A stretch of 24,921 nucleotides of DNA from contig CALAYL010000068.1 in assembly GCA_937894725.1 (NCBI GenBank), positions 1 to 24,921 of the forward strand, written 5' to 3'. A program made the position numbers and the translations under genes. Origin of the DNA: an uncultured Bacteroidota bacterium. Lineage in GTDB: Bacteria; Bacteroidota; Bacteroidia; Chitinophagales; LD1. Below the pieces are notes generated by a model. It was not told the origin of the DNA, made no database searches, and worked only from the letters and a program-made list of their open reading frames with translations. Of this stretch, positions 7,353-17,700 are shown piece after piece; position 1 is the first letter of the stretch; every line of letters starts with the position of its first letter.

Positions 7353-8374
7353 TCTAGGTCGTATCCCAACCTTGTTTCTACTGAAGGAGGAAGTTTTGGA
7401 AGTTTGTTGCGTTGAATCAGGAAACTATTGAGCGATGAGAAATCCTTAAAAATGTAGTGTGCATCAAGTGCTCCCTTCAGGTAACCTTTGCCCGTGCTGC
7501 CACCTGTACCAGTACGCATACCGATGATGCGGCTCACCATATTAAGGTGTCTATATCGCCAAGTACCCAATAGATTATCAATCTCAATCAATGACTCTAT
7601 AAATTCAAAAGGCATGTGCATCAAAGGAAAATGACGATACAACAAGATAAATAATGCAGCTCGAGAGGCATCGTTTGAAAGGCTTCTTCCCTCCTGCCCT
7701 TCGCCCGAAAATACCGAATCAAATACATCTAGGTTATGTTTCTCGTTTTCTTGCAATGTAGAAGCATACAATGCTCTGTATTCAGCCCACCAGTTTTCAT
7801 CTTTAAAATATGGCATTCGCTCTAGCCATTGATTTACAAGGGTCAATAATGGCGTTTGCGCCTCTACTTCCTTGATTCGAGCGCGGTCAGTTTCGTTGAG
7901 TTGAGAGATATAATATTCTTGACCGTGTCTATTTTCATATTTCAAACCGAGCAAAGCCTCAAGCATTTTGAACTGAATACTCTGAAAACCAGAGGCTGGG
8001 CGAAGTAAATCTCTAAAATCGAGAAAATCCATCGGGGTCATGGTTTCCATTATGTCGATTTGTTGGACCAACACTCGCAAAATAGTAGCCATACGTTTGG
8101 TTCGGTGTAGCACCACTTGTAAATCGGGGGAATTGTCGTTTATCTCATTTTGAGAAAAGATCTTAAGAACCGAGCCAGCTTCAAACAAAAGTTGTTTAAA
8201 CCAAAGTTCATATGCTTGGTGGATTATCACAAAAAGCATTTCATCGTGAGCAAGGGTGCCTTCCTTTTCAGATTCGAGTGTTTGGGAACTAAGTATTTTA
8301 TCTAGCTGCAAATATTCACTATAATAAACTGGAGGGCACATAGGTTGGTATTGTTTTGGTTTTAAAAATATCAA
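7349..8374 (-). CDS. kynA: Tryptophan 2,3-dioxygenase
   Basis: The product has 341 residues. It is a cytoplasmic haem enzyme that opens the indole ring of L-tryptophan with O2 to N-formylkynurenine, the first step of the kynurenine pathway. The family's key segments are present: LFVIIHQAYELWFKQ with the distal His52, FLDFRDLLRPASGFQS with the substrate-carboxylate Arg121, WRYRHLNMV with the haem-ligand His276, and GMRTGTGGSTG near the substrate pocket. Length is a little above the short bacterial forms because of a central segment around residues 150-230. Met12 could be an alternative start. It lies 15 bases after the queuosine-precursor transporter gene and probably shares its transcript. 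No other kynurenine gene is in view. Confidence 0.95.
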   Translation of the reverse strand: MIFLKPKQYQPMCPPVYYSEYLQLDKILSSQTLESEKEGTLAHDEMLFVIIHQAYELWFKQLLFEAGSVLKIFSQNEINDNSPDLQVVLHRTKRMATILRVLVQQIDIMETMTPMDFLDFRDLLRPASGFQSIQFKMLEALLGLKYENRHGQEYYISQLNETDRARIKEVEAQTPLLTLVNQWLERMPYFKDENWWAEYRALYASTLQENEKHNLDVFDSVFSGEGQEGRSLSNDASRAALFILLYRHFPLMHMPFEFIESLIEIDNLLGTWRYRHLNMVSRIIGMRTGTGGSTGKGYLKGALDAHYIFKDFSSLNSFLIQRNKLPKLPPSVETRLGYDLD

Positions 8375-8389
8375 AAAATTTAAGCGTTA

Positions 8390-9172
8390 TCACTCGGCTG
8401 CTTTTGTTTTCATTCGCAATGATAATTCTTCACCTAGGTACTTTTCTATGACTGCGTGCATAAAATAAATAAGTGGAGTCATTAGGAGTGCCATGATAAA
8501 TTTGTAAATATAGTTGACTGTACATACTGCCAACACAAGCTGTATCGTCCATTGCTGGGGTGTATTAATTTTTGAAAGATAAAAGGCATAAAACAAAACC
8601 ACAAAGCTGTCGATAAATTGTGAAATCAAGGTAGAACCTGTACTTCGGAGCCATATCCACTTCTCTCCTGTTCGTTTCTTGATCCAATGAAAAGTAGCCA
8701 CATCGAGTAGCTGACCAAGTAGAAAGGCTATCAATGAACCCACGATAATACTATTCCCTTGACCAAAAATGGCATTGAAGGCTTCATTATAGTTGAGCGA
8801 GTCGCCATACACGCTACTATGTATCCACCATGAAGCAGGTGTAGTGTGCATCGCTAAAGTGAGCATGAGGTAAGCATACGCAATCAATGCCGCAGCTGTG
8901 ATGGATATAAATCGCACCCCTTTCATCCCAAAATACTCATTGATTATATCGGTCAATACAAATACAAACGGCCATAATAATACGCCACAGGTAAGACTAA
9001 ACCCCGTAATCTCTTGACCGAAAAAATTAAATACCCTAGGGGTGATACCCAAGGTATCATCCAGCGAAAATATTTTGACACCTACAAATTCGGCTACGAT
9101 GGCATTGACCATAAAAAATGCCGCTAATACAATGTAGAGTCTTGTGCTTTTATCGCTTAGCGCATCAGTCAT
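8390..9172 (-). CDS. yhhQ: Queuosine precursor transporter, YhhQ/VUT family
   Basis: The product has 260 residues with about six transmembrane helices and matches the YhhQ (DUF165, VUT) family. The segments FFMVNAIVAEFVGVKIF near the N-terminus, FVLTDIINEYFG, and the later STLISQFIDSFVVLFYAFY are characteristic. The family takes up 7-cyano-7-deazaguanine or related precursors of the tRNA base queuosine across the inner membrane. That role is family knowledge; specificity is not shown by the sequence. It sits 79 bases downstream of leuS and 15 bases upstream of kynA on the same strand, so a three-gene transcript is plausible. No queuosine riboswitch-like structure was recognised before its start. 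Confidence 0.88.
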   Translation of the reverse strand: MTDALSDKSTRLYIVLAAFFMVNAIVAEFVGVKIFSLDDTLGITPRVFNFFGQEITGFSLTCGVLLWPFVFVLTDIINEYFGMKGVRFISITAAALIAYAYLMLTLAMHTTPASWWIHSSVYGDSLNYNEAFNAIFGQGNSIIVGSLIAFLLGQLLDVATFHWIKKRTGEKWIWLRSTGSTLISQFIDSFVVLFYAFYLSKINTPQQWTIQLVLAVCTVNYIYKFIMALLMTPLIYFMHAVIEKYLGEELSLRMKTKAAE

Positions 9173-9251
9173 TTTGAATATTTAGGGTCTGTAATATGTA
9201 TGGAAATTGCATAATATTAGGGTAAATGATAAGCTGCTTTTATAGAAGTAA

Positions 9252-12167
9252 CTAAATCACAATATTGATAATCCGGCCTTTCACGAAAATAAACTTTTTG
9301 AAAGGTTTTCCCTCTGTCCATTTCTGTAATAGCTCGAGATTGGTTACTGCTATCTGCGCTTCTTCTTGAGTAGCATCTGCCGAAAGCAAAATCGAAGCAC
9401 GTGTTTTACCATTGATCGAGATAGGATATTCGATTTCACTTTCTTTCAAATACGCTTCATCAAAAACAGGAAACTTAGCTAAATGTACGGACTCCGTATT
9501 GCCCAAATCATACCAAAGTTGCTCTGTAATATATGGCGCAAATGGCGCAAGACATAGCAATATAGGTTCCAAAATGGCTCGCTTACTGCATTTCAAATCT
9601 TGCAACTCATTGGTGGCTATCATAAACTGACTTACCGATGTATTGAACGACATTTTTTCAATATCGTCCGCAGTTTTTTTGATGGTTTTGTGTAGTACTT
9701 TGAGTTCTTTGTTATTTGGTACGTCATCGGTTACTTTCCAGCCTGTTTTTTCGTCATAAAACAATCGCCAAAACTTGCGCAAAAAGCTCGCCACACCACT
9801 GATACCCTTGTCATCCCAAGGTTTCGACTGTTCTATGGGTCCTAAAAACATCTCAAACATACGGAAACAGTCAGCGCCATACCTCTCTATCACATCGTCT
9901 GGATTGACCACGTTGTAATATCGCTTTGACATTTTCTCAAATTCGCGGAAACAAGTAAAATCATTGTTCTCATCTTTGATGAAAACTTGGTCACTATAAT
10001 CGCTTCTCCATTCTTTTAATTTATCAATATTCAATGAATCGCCATCTAAGCAATTAACATTTACATGAAAAGAATCAAAGTAAATGCTTGAAAAAAAGTT
10101 TTTTCCAATTTCACCAGCTTGATCTTTTATCAAGCTAACTATTCTCTCACTGAGAAACTGATTTAAATATCCAATCCCAAGTGGAGGCAATTCGTAATTT
10201 TTCAAGAGTGAAGCTGAAATATAAACATGTTTTGACCCTGGTAAATCAGATGATATACGACAAATTTTAGCTGACTTACCCCCAATCATCCCCTGATTTA
10301 CCATTTTTTTGAATGGCTCATCAAAAGGTACATAACCGAGGTCGTGCAGCACCTTGGTGTAAAAACGAGCATACAACAAATGACCCACGGCATGTTCGCT
10401 ACCGCCCACATACAAATCAACATTTTGCCAGTATTGGAGATTTTCTTTAGAAGCAAAAACCTCGCTATTATTAGGATCTGTGTAGCGCAAAAAATACCAA
10501 CTACTGCCTGCATAACCAGGCATAGTGTCAGTTTCCATATTTTGAGCAATCCAATCGGCATTATTCGCTAAAGGCGAACGACCATCACCACTTGGTTTGA
10601 AAGAATCTACAGCTGGAAGCTCTAGTGGCAGATCTCCAGAAAATGGATAAGGAATATCATCATCTTCTAAATTTTTTGGCGAATCTGTTTCGCCCACCAC
10701 TTTGTACTGAATAGGGATAGGTTCGCCCCAATATCGCTGACGGCTAAAACTCGCATCGCGAAGTTTGTAGTTTACTTTGCGAAGTCCGATGCCCTTTTTT
10801 TCTAAAATATCGATGACTTGAGTTATCGCCTCTTTCACTTCTATGCCGTCTAAAAAATCAGAGTTGATCATCCTACCTACTTTGTCTTCAAGTCCAGCAC
10901 CAGCATACATGGATTTATCCACGATATCAATGACCGCTATACCAAACTTTTCTGCAAATCGCTTGTCGCGCTCATCGTCTGCTGGTACTGCCATGATAGC
11001 ACCTGTACCATAGCCTGCTAGTACATATTCAGCTATATAAATCGGAATTTTTTTACCTGTAAATGGATGCTCTGCATAAGCCCCTGTAAAAGCTCCCGTG
11101 ACTTTTTTCTCTTGTTGTCGTTCTACATCTGAACGGCTTTTTACGTAAGTAATATAGTCTTCAATTTCTTTTTTTTGCTCAACAGAAATGATAGTATCAA
11201 GTAGTTCATGCTCTGGCGAAAGCACCAAAAATGTAACCCCAAAAATGGTATCAGGACGAGTGGTAAATACACAGATTTTGTCATCGCCATTTTGAATTTT
11301 AAAATCTATCAACGCTCCTTCGCTCCTTCCTATCCAGTTGCGTTGCATTTCTTTCATAGACTCTGTCCAATCCAATGATGAAAGGCCTTCTAACAATCTA
11401 TCGGCATAGGCTGTGATACGCAAACTCCATTGTTTCATTCGTCTTCTTTCTACATCATACCCTCCTCTTTCGCTTTTGCCATCTTTGATTTCATCATTAG
11501 CCAATACACAGCCCAATGCCTCGCACCAGTTAACTTCGGTGTAAGACTGGAATGCCAATCTATAGTTCATTAAAATAGCTTGTTTTTCGCTTTCAGAATA
11601 GCTATTCCATTCCGCAGCCGAAAAAGCAGGCACATCCACATTAGTGTAGGCAGTGTTGTCATGGTTGCCATGCTCTTTGAAGTGATTTATCAACACCGTG
11701 ATATGATATGCAGATTTATTTTTGTAGCAATAAATAGCATCGTACATCTGCAAAAAAATCCACTGTGTCCATTTATAGTAGGCGGGATCGCAGGTTTTTA
11801 CTTCTCTGCTCCAATCAAACGAAAAACCAATTTTTGCTAATTGTTCTTTGTAATTCTCAATCGCCTTTTCGGTGGTGATTTGGGGGTGTGTACCCGTTTC
11901 GATAGCATACTGCTCCGCAGGCAACCCAAAGGCATCAAAACCCATAGGATGAAGTACATTGAATCCTTTCATACGCTTGAAACGTGCAACAATATCTGAG
12001 GCTACATAACCTAGTGGGTGACCCACATGTAGCCCAGCTCCACTCGGATAGGGAAACATATCGAGTATATAAAATTTGGGTCGGCTGCTGTCTTCTGTGA
12101 CCTTGTAAACTCCCTTTTCCTGCCAATAATTTCGCCACTTGGCTTCAAAATCAAAATTGTATTCCAT
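9252..12167 (-). CDS. leuS: Leucyl-tRNA synthetase
   Basis: The product has 971 residues, longer than E. coli LeuS (860). It charges tRNA-Leu with leucine using ATP. The HIGH-type motif is HVGH (residues 47-50) in PYPSGAGLHVGHPLGY. The CP1 editing domain shows FTTRPDTIFG (301-310) and YGTGAIMAVPADDERD. The KMSKS loop reads KMSKR (745-749), keeping the second lysine. Two lineage-type expansions are visible. One is at 158-210, before the CP1 domain. The other, about 120 residues, runs from GMI (626) to KMSKR; it is longer than the roughly 75 residues I recall for Bacteroidota enzymes, and its coding DNA (about 9960-10265) is noticeably more AT-rich. The C-terminal anticodon-binding domain is complete, ending RIINIVI. 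It is divergent from the S41 protease gene. Confidence 0.96.
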   Translation of the reverse strand: MEYNFDFEAKWRNYWQEKGVYKVTEDSSRPKFYILDMFPYPSGAGLHVGHPLGYVASDIVARFKRMKGFNVLHPMGFDAFGLPAEQYAIETGTHPQITTEKAIENYKEQLAKIGFSFDWSREVKTCDPAYYKWTQWIFLQMYDAIYCYKNKSAYHITVLINHFKEHGNHDNTAYTNVDVPAFSAAEWNSYSESEKQAILMNYRLAFQSYTEVNWCEALGCVLANDEIKDGKSERGGYDVERRRMKQWSLRITAYADRLLEGLSSLDWTESMKEMQRNWIGRSEGALIDFKIQNGDDKICVFTTRPDTIFGVTFLVLSPEHELLDTIISVEQKKEIEDYITYVKSRSDVERQQEKKVTGAFTGAYAEHPFTGKKIPIYIAEYVLAGYGTGAIMAVPADDERDKRFAEKFGIAVIDIVDKSMYAGAGLEDKVGRMINSDFLDGIEVKEAITQVIDILEKKGIGLRKVNYKLRDASFSRQRYWGEPIPIQYKVVGETDSPKNLEDDDIPYPFSGDLPLELPAVDSFKPSGDGRSPLANNADWIAQNMETDTMPGYAGSSWYFLRYTDPNNSEVFASKENLQYWQNVDLYVGGSEHAVGHLLYARFYTKVLHDLGYVPFDEPFKKMVNQGMIGGKSAKICRISSDLPGSKHVYISASLLKNYELPPLGIGYLNQFLSERIVSLIKDQAGEIGKNFFSSIYFDSFHVNVNCLDGDSLNIDKLKEWRSDYSDQVFIKDENNDFTCFREFEKMSKRYYNVVNPDDVIERYGADCFRMFEMFLGPIEQSKPWDDKGISGVASFLRKFWRLFYDEKTGWKVTDDVPNNKELKVLHKTIKKTADDIEKMSFNTSVSQFMIATNELQDLKCSKRAILEPILLCLAPFAPYITEQLWYDLGNTESVHLAKFPVFDEAYLKESEIEYPISINGKTRASILLSADATQEEAQIAVTNLELLQKWTEGKPFKKFIFVKGRIINIVI

Positions 12168-12272
12168 ACTGCTCTAAACTATCAAAAAAACTAAATCTAT
12201 CCGAAAATCGGCTGTATTTTTTTATTTTCACACCCGCTGATTTTCAGCACAATAATACGTTACTGAATCAAG

Positions 12273-13910
12273 ATGATAAAAAAAATTCTTCCGTTGCTGG
12301 TTTTTCTATGGTCATTTCCCCTTTTTGCACAGCAAAAAATGGATCAAGGCGATAAGTTTAAAGAACTTCTTCGTTTGATAGATACTTATTACACAGACTC
12401 TGTAGATAAAGATAAACTCGTAGATGCTGCGATAGTAAAAGTGCTCGATGAATTAGACCCTCACTCCTCTTATATAAAACAAAAAGATGTAAAACGCACC
12501 GAAGAGCCTTTGGTTGGAAATTTTGAAGGGATAGGAGTGAGTTTTCAGATTTGGAAAGATACTATCATGGTAAACGAAGTAATACCTGGAGGACCATCAC
12601 AGAAAGTTGGCTTAATGGATGGCGATCGTATCGTATTTATCAATGACTCATTGGTAGCGGGTATCAAAATAGACAACGAAGGGGTAATTAAAAAACTGAG
12701 AGGAAACAAAGGTACTCAGGTGAAAGTAGGTATAGTAAGAAGAAGCTCTAAAGAGTTGTTGAATTTCACTATTACTCGCGACAAAATCCCTGTTTATTCT
12801 GTAGAAGCATCCTATATGGTTTCGCCTACTACGGGCTATATCAAGTTGATTCGATTTTCGGCTACTACCATGAATGAATTTCGTCAAGCTACCGAAAAGC
12901 TCAAAGCGTTGGGTATGCAAAACCTGATTATGGATTTGCAAGGAAATAGTGGTGGTTATCTCAATACAGCCATTCAGCTTTGCAATGAATTCATAAAGGA
13001 TGAAAAGCAACTCATCGTTTATACCGAAGGTCTTCACGCGCATAAAGAAGAGTATGTGAGCGATGGGAAAGGGCGAATGAAAGACGGCAAATTGATTGTT
13101 TTGATAGATGAAGGTTCAGCATCTGCCTCAGAGATTTTTGCAGGTTGTATGCAAGATATAGATAGAGGATTGGTAGTGGGCAGACGAACTTTTGGTAAAG
13201 GCTTAGTTCAAAAACCTTACTATTTTCCAGATGCATCTATAGTACGACTCACGGTGGCTCACTACTATACCCCTACAGGTCGTTGTATCCAACGCTCGTA
13301 TGCAGAAGGAAAAAAAGATTACTACGAAGAATACAGTAAACGTATAAAAACGGGTGAGTTGTTTGGAGCAGATACTACACGATTTCCTGATTCGCTACTT
13401 TATTATACAAAAAATCTACGCAAAGTATATGGTGGGGGTGGTGTAGTGCCAGACTTCTTTATACCACTCGACACTTCGCTCAACTCAGAATACTATCAGC
13501 AGATAAGAAGAAAAGGGATTTTAAACAGTTTCTGTCTGGAATATGTAGATTTAAACAGAGCCAAACTCCATAGCCTCTACCCTACTGCAGAAAGTTTTGT
13601 CAAAAACTTTGATTCGGCCAAAGAGGTAGTGCCATTACTTTTTGAAAAAGCAGATTTAGACTCAATAAAGCGCGATAGTATGCAGATAGTCAAGTCGATG
13701 CCATTGTTTGTGAATCAAACGAAAAGCCTCATATCACGCAATCTTTTTGACAATAACACCTTTTGGGAAATAGCAAATGAAAATAATGAGTCATTTAAAA
13801 AAGCATTAGAGTTGATGGAAAGCGATAAGTTTTCTATTCTTGCACCGAGTAAGAAGGAATTGAAAAAAGTAGAGAAAGAACGTAAACAAAATATAAAAGG
13901 AAAAGGGTGA
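12273..13910 (+). CDS. S41-family C-terminal processing peptidase
   Basis: The product has 545 residues. MIKKILPLLVFLWSFPLFAQ is a signal peptide, so the enzyme acts in the periplasm. A PDZ domain covers about residues 80-165 (GIGVSFQIWKDTIMVNEVIP, then GLMDGDRIVFIND). The protease core holds the catalytic serine in DEGSASASEIFAG (Ser284) and the lysine in GRRTFGKGLVQ (Lys309), 25 residues apart as in the CtpA/Tsp family. Such enzymes trim C-terminal tails of exported proteins in a PDZ-gated way. An additional C-terminal part of about 120 residues after VVPDFFIPLD is common in Bacteroidota versions and ends in a Lys-rich tail. The stop TGA overlaps the flavodoxin ATG by one base, so the two are translationally coupled. 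Confidence 0.94.
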   Translation: MIKKILPLLVFLWSFPLFAQQKMDQGDKFKELLRLIDTYYTDSVDKDKLVDAAIVKVLDELDPHSSYIKQKDVKRTEEPLVGNFEGIGVSFQIWKDTIMVNEVIPGGPSQKVGLMDGDRIVFINDSLVAGIKIDNEGVIKKLRGNKGTQVKVGIVRRSSKELLNFTITRDKIPVYSVEASYMVSPTTGYIKLIRFSATTMNEFRQATEKLKALGMQNLIMDLQGNSGGYLNTAIQLCNEFIKDEKQLIVYTEGLHAHKEEYVSDGKGRMKDGKLIVLIDEGSASASEIFAGCMQDIDRGLVVGRRTFGKGLVQKPYYFPDASIVRLTVAHYYTPTGRCIQRSYAEGKKDYYEEYSKRIKTGELFGADTTRFPDSLLYYTKNLRKVYGGGGVVPDFFIPLDTSLNSEYYQQIRRKGILNSFCLEYVDLNRAKLHSLYPTAESFVKNFDSAKEVVPLLFEKADLDSIKRDSMQIVKSMPLFVNQTKSLISRNLFDNNTFWEIANENNESFKKALELMESDKFSILAPSKKELKKVEKERKQNIKGKG

Positions 13911-14431
13911 TGAAATTTGGATTATTTTATGGTACTGATACCGGCAACACAGAAACGATTTCGAAAGATATAAAGAAGAAACTTGAGGCAAAGTTTGGAG
14001 AGGGGAGTGTAGATATGAAAGAAATCTACAAAAAAACGGCAGCAGATATGGAGGCTTACGAATATCTTATATTAGGTATGCCTACCTGGTATGATGGGGA
14101 GTTGCAGGGCGATTGGGAAGAGTTTATACCTGAGATGGAAAAAATCGATTTTGCTGGAAAAAAAGTCGCATTTTTCGGATTAGGCGACCAATATGGCTAC
14201 GCTTCGTACTTTTGCGATGCATTAGGTTTATTTGCAAATATTGTAGAAAAAAACAATGGCAAAATATCTGGCTTATGGCCTACAAAGGGATATGAATTTG
14301 ACCACTCAAAAGCGTTGAAAGGTAACGATATGTTTGTAGGATTGTGTATCGATACCGACAACCAAGATGAACTTTCAAACGAACGAATAGATCAATGGCT
14401 CAAGCAACTCATGGGTGAATGGGGATTGTAA
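13910..14431 (+). CDS. fldA: Flavodoxin
   Basis: The product has 173 residues from ATG 13910, which shares its A with the stop of the protease gene (TGATG). A GTG at 13907 would add one residue. It is a small soluble FMN electron carrier. The phosphate-binding loop is YGTDTGNTETIS at residues 7-18. The isoalloxazine-flanking loops are visible as GMPTWYDGELQGDWEEF and GLGDQYGYASYFCDALG. The long-chain insertion is present, as in E. coli FldA. No partner such as flavodoxin reductase, pyruvate:flavodoxin oxidoreductase or IspG lies nearby, and coupling to a periplasmic protease has no obvious functional meaning. The frame is intact and the assignment is firm. Confidence 0.95.
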   Translation: MKFGLFYGTDTGNTETISKDIKKKLEAKFGEGSVDMKEIYKKTAADMEAYEYLILGMPTWYDGELQGDWEEFIPEMEKIDFAGKKVAFFGLGDQYGYASYFCDALGLFANIVEKNNGKISGLWPTKGYEFDHSKALKGNDMFVGLCIDTDNQDELSNERIDQWLKQLMGEWGL

Positions 14432-14433
14432 AA

Positions 14434-14463
14434 TTGCCACGTACTAAAAATTACTTATTATTG
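14434..14463 (+). promoter_or_regulatory. Possible promoter for the small membrane protein
   Basis: TTG at 14434-14436, a 19-base spacer and TATTATTG at 14456-14463 match the Bacteroidota promoter with one mismatch in the -7 box. It begins three bases after the flavodoxin stop and 17 bases before ATG 14480. Confidence 0.4.
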
Positions 14464-14479
14464 CTTTAAATTGATACTG

Positions 14480-14653
14480 ATGACACTTAAAATTTTTATG
14501 CCCTTTGTTTTTTTAGTTGTCTTTTTGGGTTGGATCTTTTATCGAGTTTTTGTTAAAAAAGACATTAAGCAACATTCGAACAGTTTATATACGGGGCTTA
14601 TATTTATTGGTGTATGGGGCTTGATTTATTTCTTATTTTTCAAACCTCATTAA
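14480..14653 (+). CDS. Small two-helix membrane protein of unknown function
   Basis: The product has 57 residues from ATG 14480; an in-frame TTG at 14471 would add three. Two hydrophobic helices (FMPFVFLVVFLGWIFYRVF and TGLIFIGVWGLIYFLFF) flank a short basic loop (VKKDIKQHSNS). The pattern gives a hairpin with both ends on the same side and, by the positive-inside rule, a cytoplasmic loop. Codon use resembles the neighbours, and hydrophobicity is arranged as expected for a real protein. It follows flavodoxin by 48 bases and converges on smc. No family is recognised. Confidence 0.6.
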   Translation: MTLKIFMPFVFLVVFLGWIFYRVFVKKDIKQHSNSLYTGLIFIGVWGLIYFLFFKPH

Positions 14654-14737
14654 TACATTTTTGTGTATCAACAACCAAGGTATTGCTATTTGTTTTATTG
14701 AAGCATTGGTGTTTTACTAGCATCTGTCAATCGATAC

Positions 14738-17700
14738 TTAATTTAGACTACTAAAGTTTACTGGCACTACTCTCGATACGCCCTGCTCCACCATTGTTAC
14801 CCCATAGATAGCTTCTACGCTTGCCATAGTTTGCTTGTTGTGGGTCACGATGATAAACTGCGAGTCTTTAGAAAACTGCTGAATAATCTTATTGAACTTT
14901 GAGATGTTGGTATCATCAAGTGGGGCATCTACCTCATCAAAAATACAGAATGGTGCTGGCTTTAACAGATAAAGCGAAAATAATAAGGCCGTAGCTGTGA
15001 GCGTCTTCTCCCCTCCCGAAAGTTGATCTATCACCGTAGGACGTTTACCTTTAGGCTTAGCTATGATTTCGATTTTTGATTCTAATGGGTCTTCAGGATT
15101 AGTCAAAAACAAATCGCACTGGTCTTCTTCAGAAAAGAGGGTTCTAAAAACAGAAATAAAACTCTCTCTCACTCTCGAAAAAGCATCCGTAAACTGTGTT
15201 CGAGCAGTATCGTCTATTTTTTTGATAGTAGTGAGTAGTGAGTGCTTAGCATCATCTAAATCTTTGCGCTGAACAATGATAAAATCATACCTTTCTTTCA
15301 TTTCATTATACGCTTCCACAGCCATCGGGTTGATATCTCCATAAGCTTCTACACGCTTTTTGATTTTATCAAAATTACTTTGAACATCTTCCCGTTTCCA
15401 GTCAGTGTCTAACTCGTCATTAATTATGTCATTTACATTAATATTAAACTCTACACTCAATCGCTCACGAAGAGAAGCCAAATTTAGTCTTAGCTCGGTC
15501 GCTTCTTCTTGTATCGCATTTAGTCTGTTTTGTGCGGCATCTCGCGTTCTCGTTTGCTCTCTTATTTTCGCATCTAATTCGTTGAGTGCTGTACGAGTAT
15601 CGTAGTATGCCTTTTCAGATTCTGCTACTTCTTTCTCAAAATTTTCTTTGTCCGCATAGCCTCCCAAAAGCTCACTCTCTAAGCTTTTTAGCTTGGTACT
15701 ACTTTCTTCAATTTGCTTCTTACTCTGTTCTATAATGTCGGTGTTGCGTTTGTATTGTGCTTCTAGACTTTCGATTTGCGATAGCTTAAAGCTACGCTCC
15801 TGCTGGAGTGCATTTACTCTATTCTGTTGTTGATGAAACTCGATATTTTTTTGGTTAAATCGAGAAGACGATTCGCTGAGTGAATTAGTGAGTTCAATAA
15901 AGGATTTATCGGTCTTCTCGAGACTTTCCTTTTTTGCCATTTGCTCTTGACGCAAGGCGTCCAAAGATTTATTTATCTGTTCTACTTCTGTGCGTAGCTT
16001 CGTTAGTTTCTCCGATATAAACTGACTTTTTTGATCGCTCGAAGCCAGATAGCTCGCCAGACTCTGAATACTCGCTTGTGCTGCTGAAAGTTTGTTTGAT
16101 GCTTGATTTGTTTGTTGACGTACCTCTTCAATCTCTTTCGCCCTAGTAGCCGCTTTTATTTGGTTGAGTTTGATCTGCGAATCAGACACTTTGGTATGGA
16201 GCTGATAAGTACGCTTTTCTAGTTTTTCGATTTCAGCTTTCAGCTTTTCTAAATTCTTAGCTCTACCTATTTTTTTTCCTTCAAAAAGTCCTACTGCTCC
16301 GCCACTGATTGAAAAATCTCTTCGAATCAGCTTCCCTGATTTGGAGAGTATCACCAATCCTTGATTGGCTTCAATAGACAAATTTTGCAAACTCGTAGTA
16401 GCATCATCCAACATATATACCCCTTCTAACAAAAAAGCACCAAGTTTGGCATAGATAGGGTCTAACTCTACCAACGATAAAGCTGCGGTGAGGTCGGCAG
16501 GTGGAGTTACATTCGATTTTTTGCGTGTTTCGATGGTGTCTAGCAAAAAGAAATTAGCCCGACCCATGCTTGCATCGCTGAGCATATTTACAGCCATCAC
16601 TGCTTCTTGCATGTTTTGCACTACATAGTAGTTGAGATATGGCTCAAGATAATTTTCAATAGCTACTCTATATTCTTCGGCACAGTATATAATATCTGAA
16701 AGTAAGGGTGCATGCTGACTCCATTTCTGATTTTTTTTCAAAAACTTAATCGACTCTGGAAATCCCTCTAAATTATCGACTAAACTTTTCGTAAGGTCGT
16801 ACTCATTTCGTTTAGCATCGAGCTGGCGCGTTTCTTGCGTCAAATTTTGACGTAATTTTTCAATCTCAACCTCAAGCGTTTTTGCCTCCTCGCTTCGTTT
16901 GAGTTCTTCAGACTGAAGATCGGTAAGTTGTTTTTCAAACTTTTCCTTGTTGGCATGCATTTCTACTACTTGGGTGTTGAGCATCTCCAATTCATTTCGT
17001 TTATTGGTCGTGTCCTCCTCGCTTTGAAATAGGTCGCGTTGCAAACTTTCATTACTAGATCTATTAACAGCTAGCTGCTTTTCAAAATCGATAATAGCGC
17101 GTTCTTTTTCAGCATATACTTTTTGCTCGGCAGAGAGGGCATCCTTTATAGTAGCATGCTCAGCTCTGATAGTGGCGAGTGCCGTTTCAAGTACACTTAG
17201 GTCCGATTTCTTTTGGTCGAGAGTGGTAGTTTCAGTAGTCAAATCTATATCGATTCGCTCAAGCGATATTTTCAGTTTTTCAGATTGATCTTTCGACTCA
17301 ATCAACAACTTTTCGGCATTGTCCATCTTCTCTCTCGCAAATTTGAGTTGCGAATTGAGCAAATTGCGTTCATTTTCACGCTCACTCACTCCGCTTACGA
17401 GCGCATTGAGTTTTTTCTGTATTTCGGCCAGTGCTTTTTCCTTATCTACATTGGCTAGTTTCTCTCTTTCTAAAGCAGCTTCAGCTGTGCTGATACCTGT
17501 TTCGATTTCTAGTTTTTGATTTTCTTCGGCTTGCTTTTTCTTTTCGAGCAGCTTATATTTTTCTTTATATTCATAAAGTGCAAAACGAGCTAATATCAGT
17601 GATAATGTTTTATATTCTTCTTTGAGTTCATAAAATTTTTGAGTTTTAGTAGCTTGTTTTTCAAGTGTTTTTAGATTGCCTTCTATTTCAAAAAGCAAAT

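Noticed and set aside
12236..12248. Hairpin GCTGATTTTCAGC before the S41 protease as a terminator
   Set aside because: The stem is only five pairs and has no T run; the place between divergent genes does not call for one.
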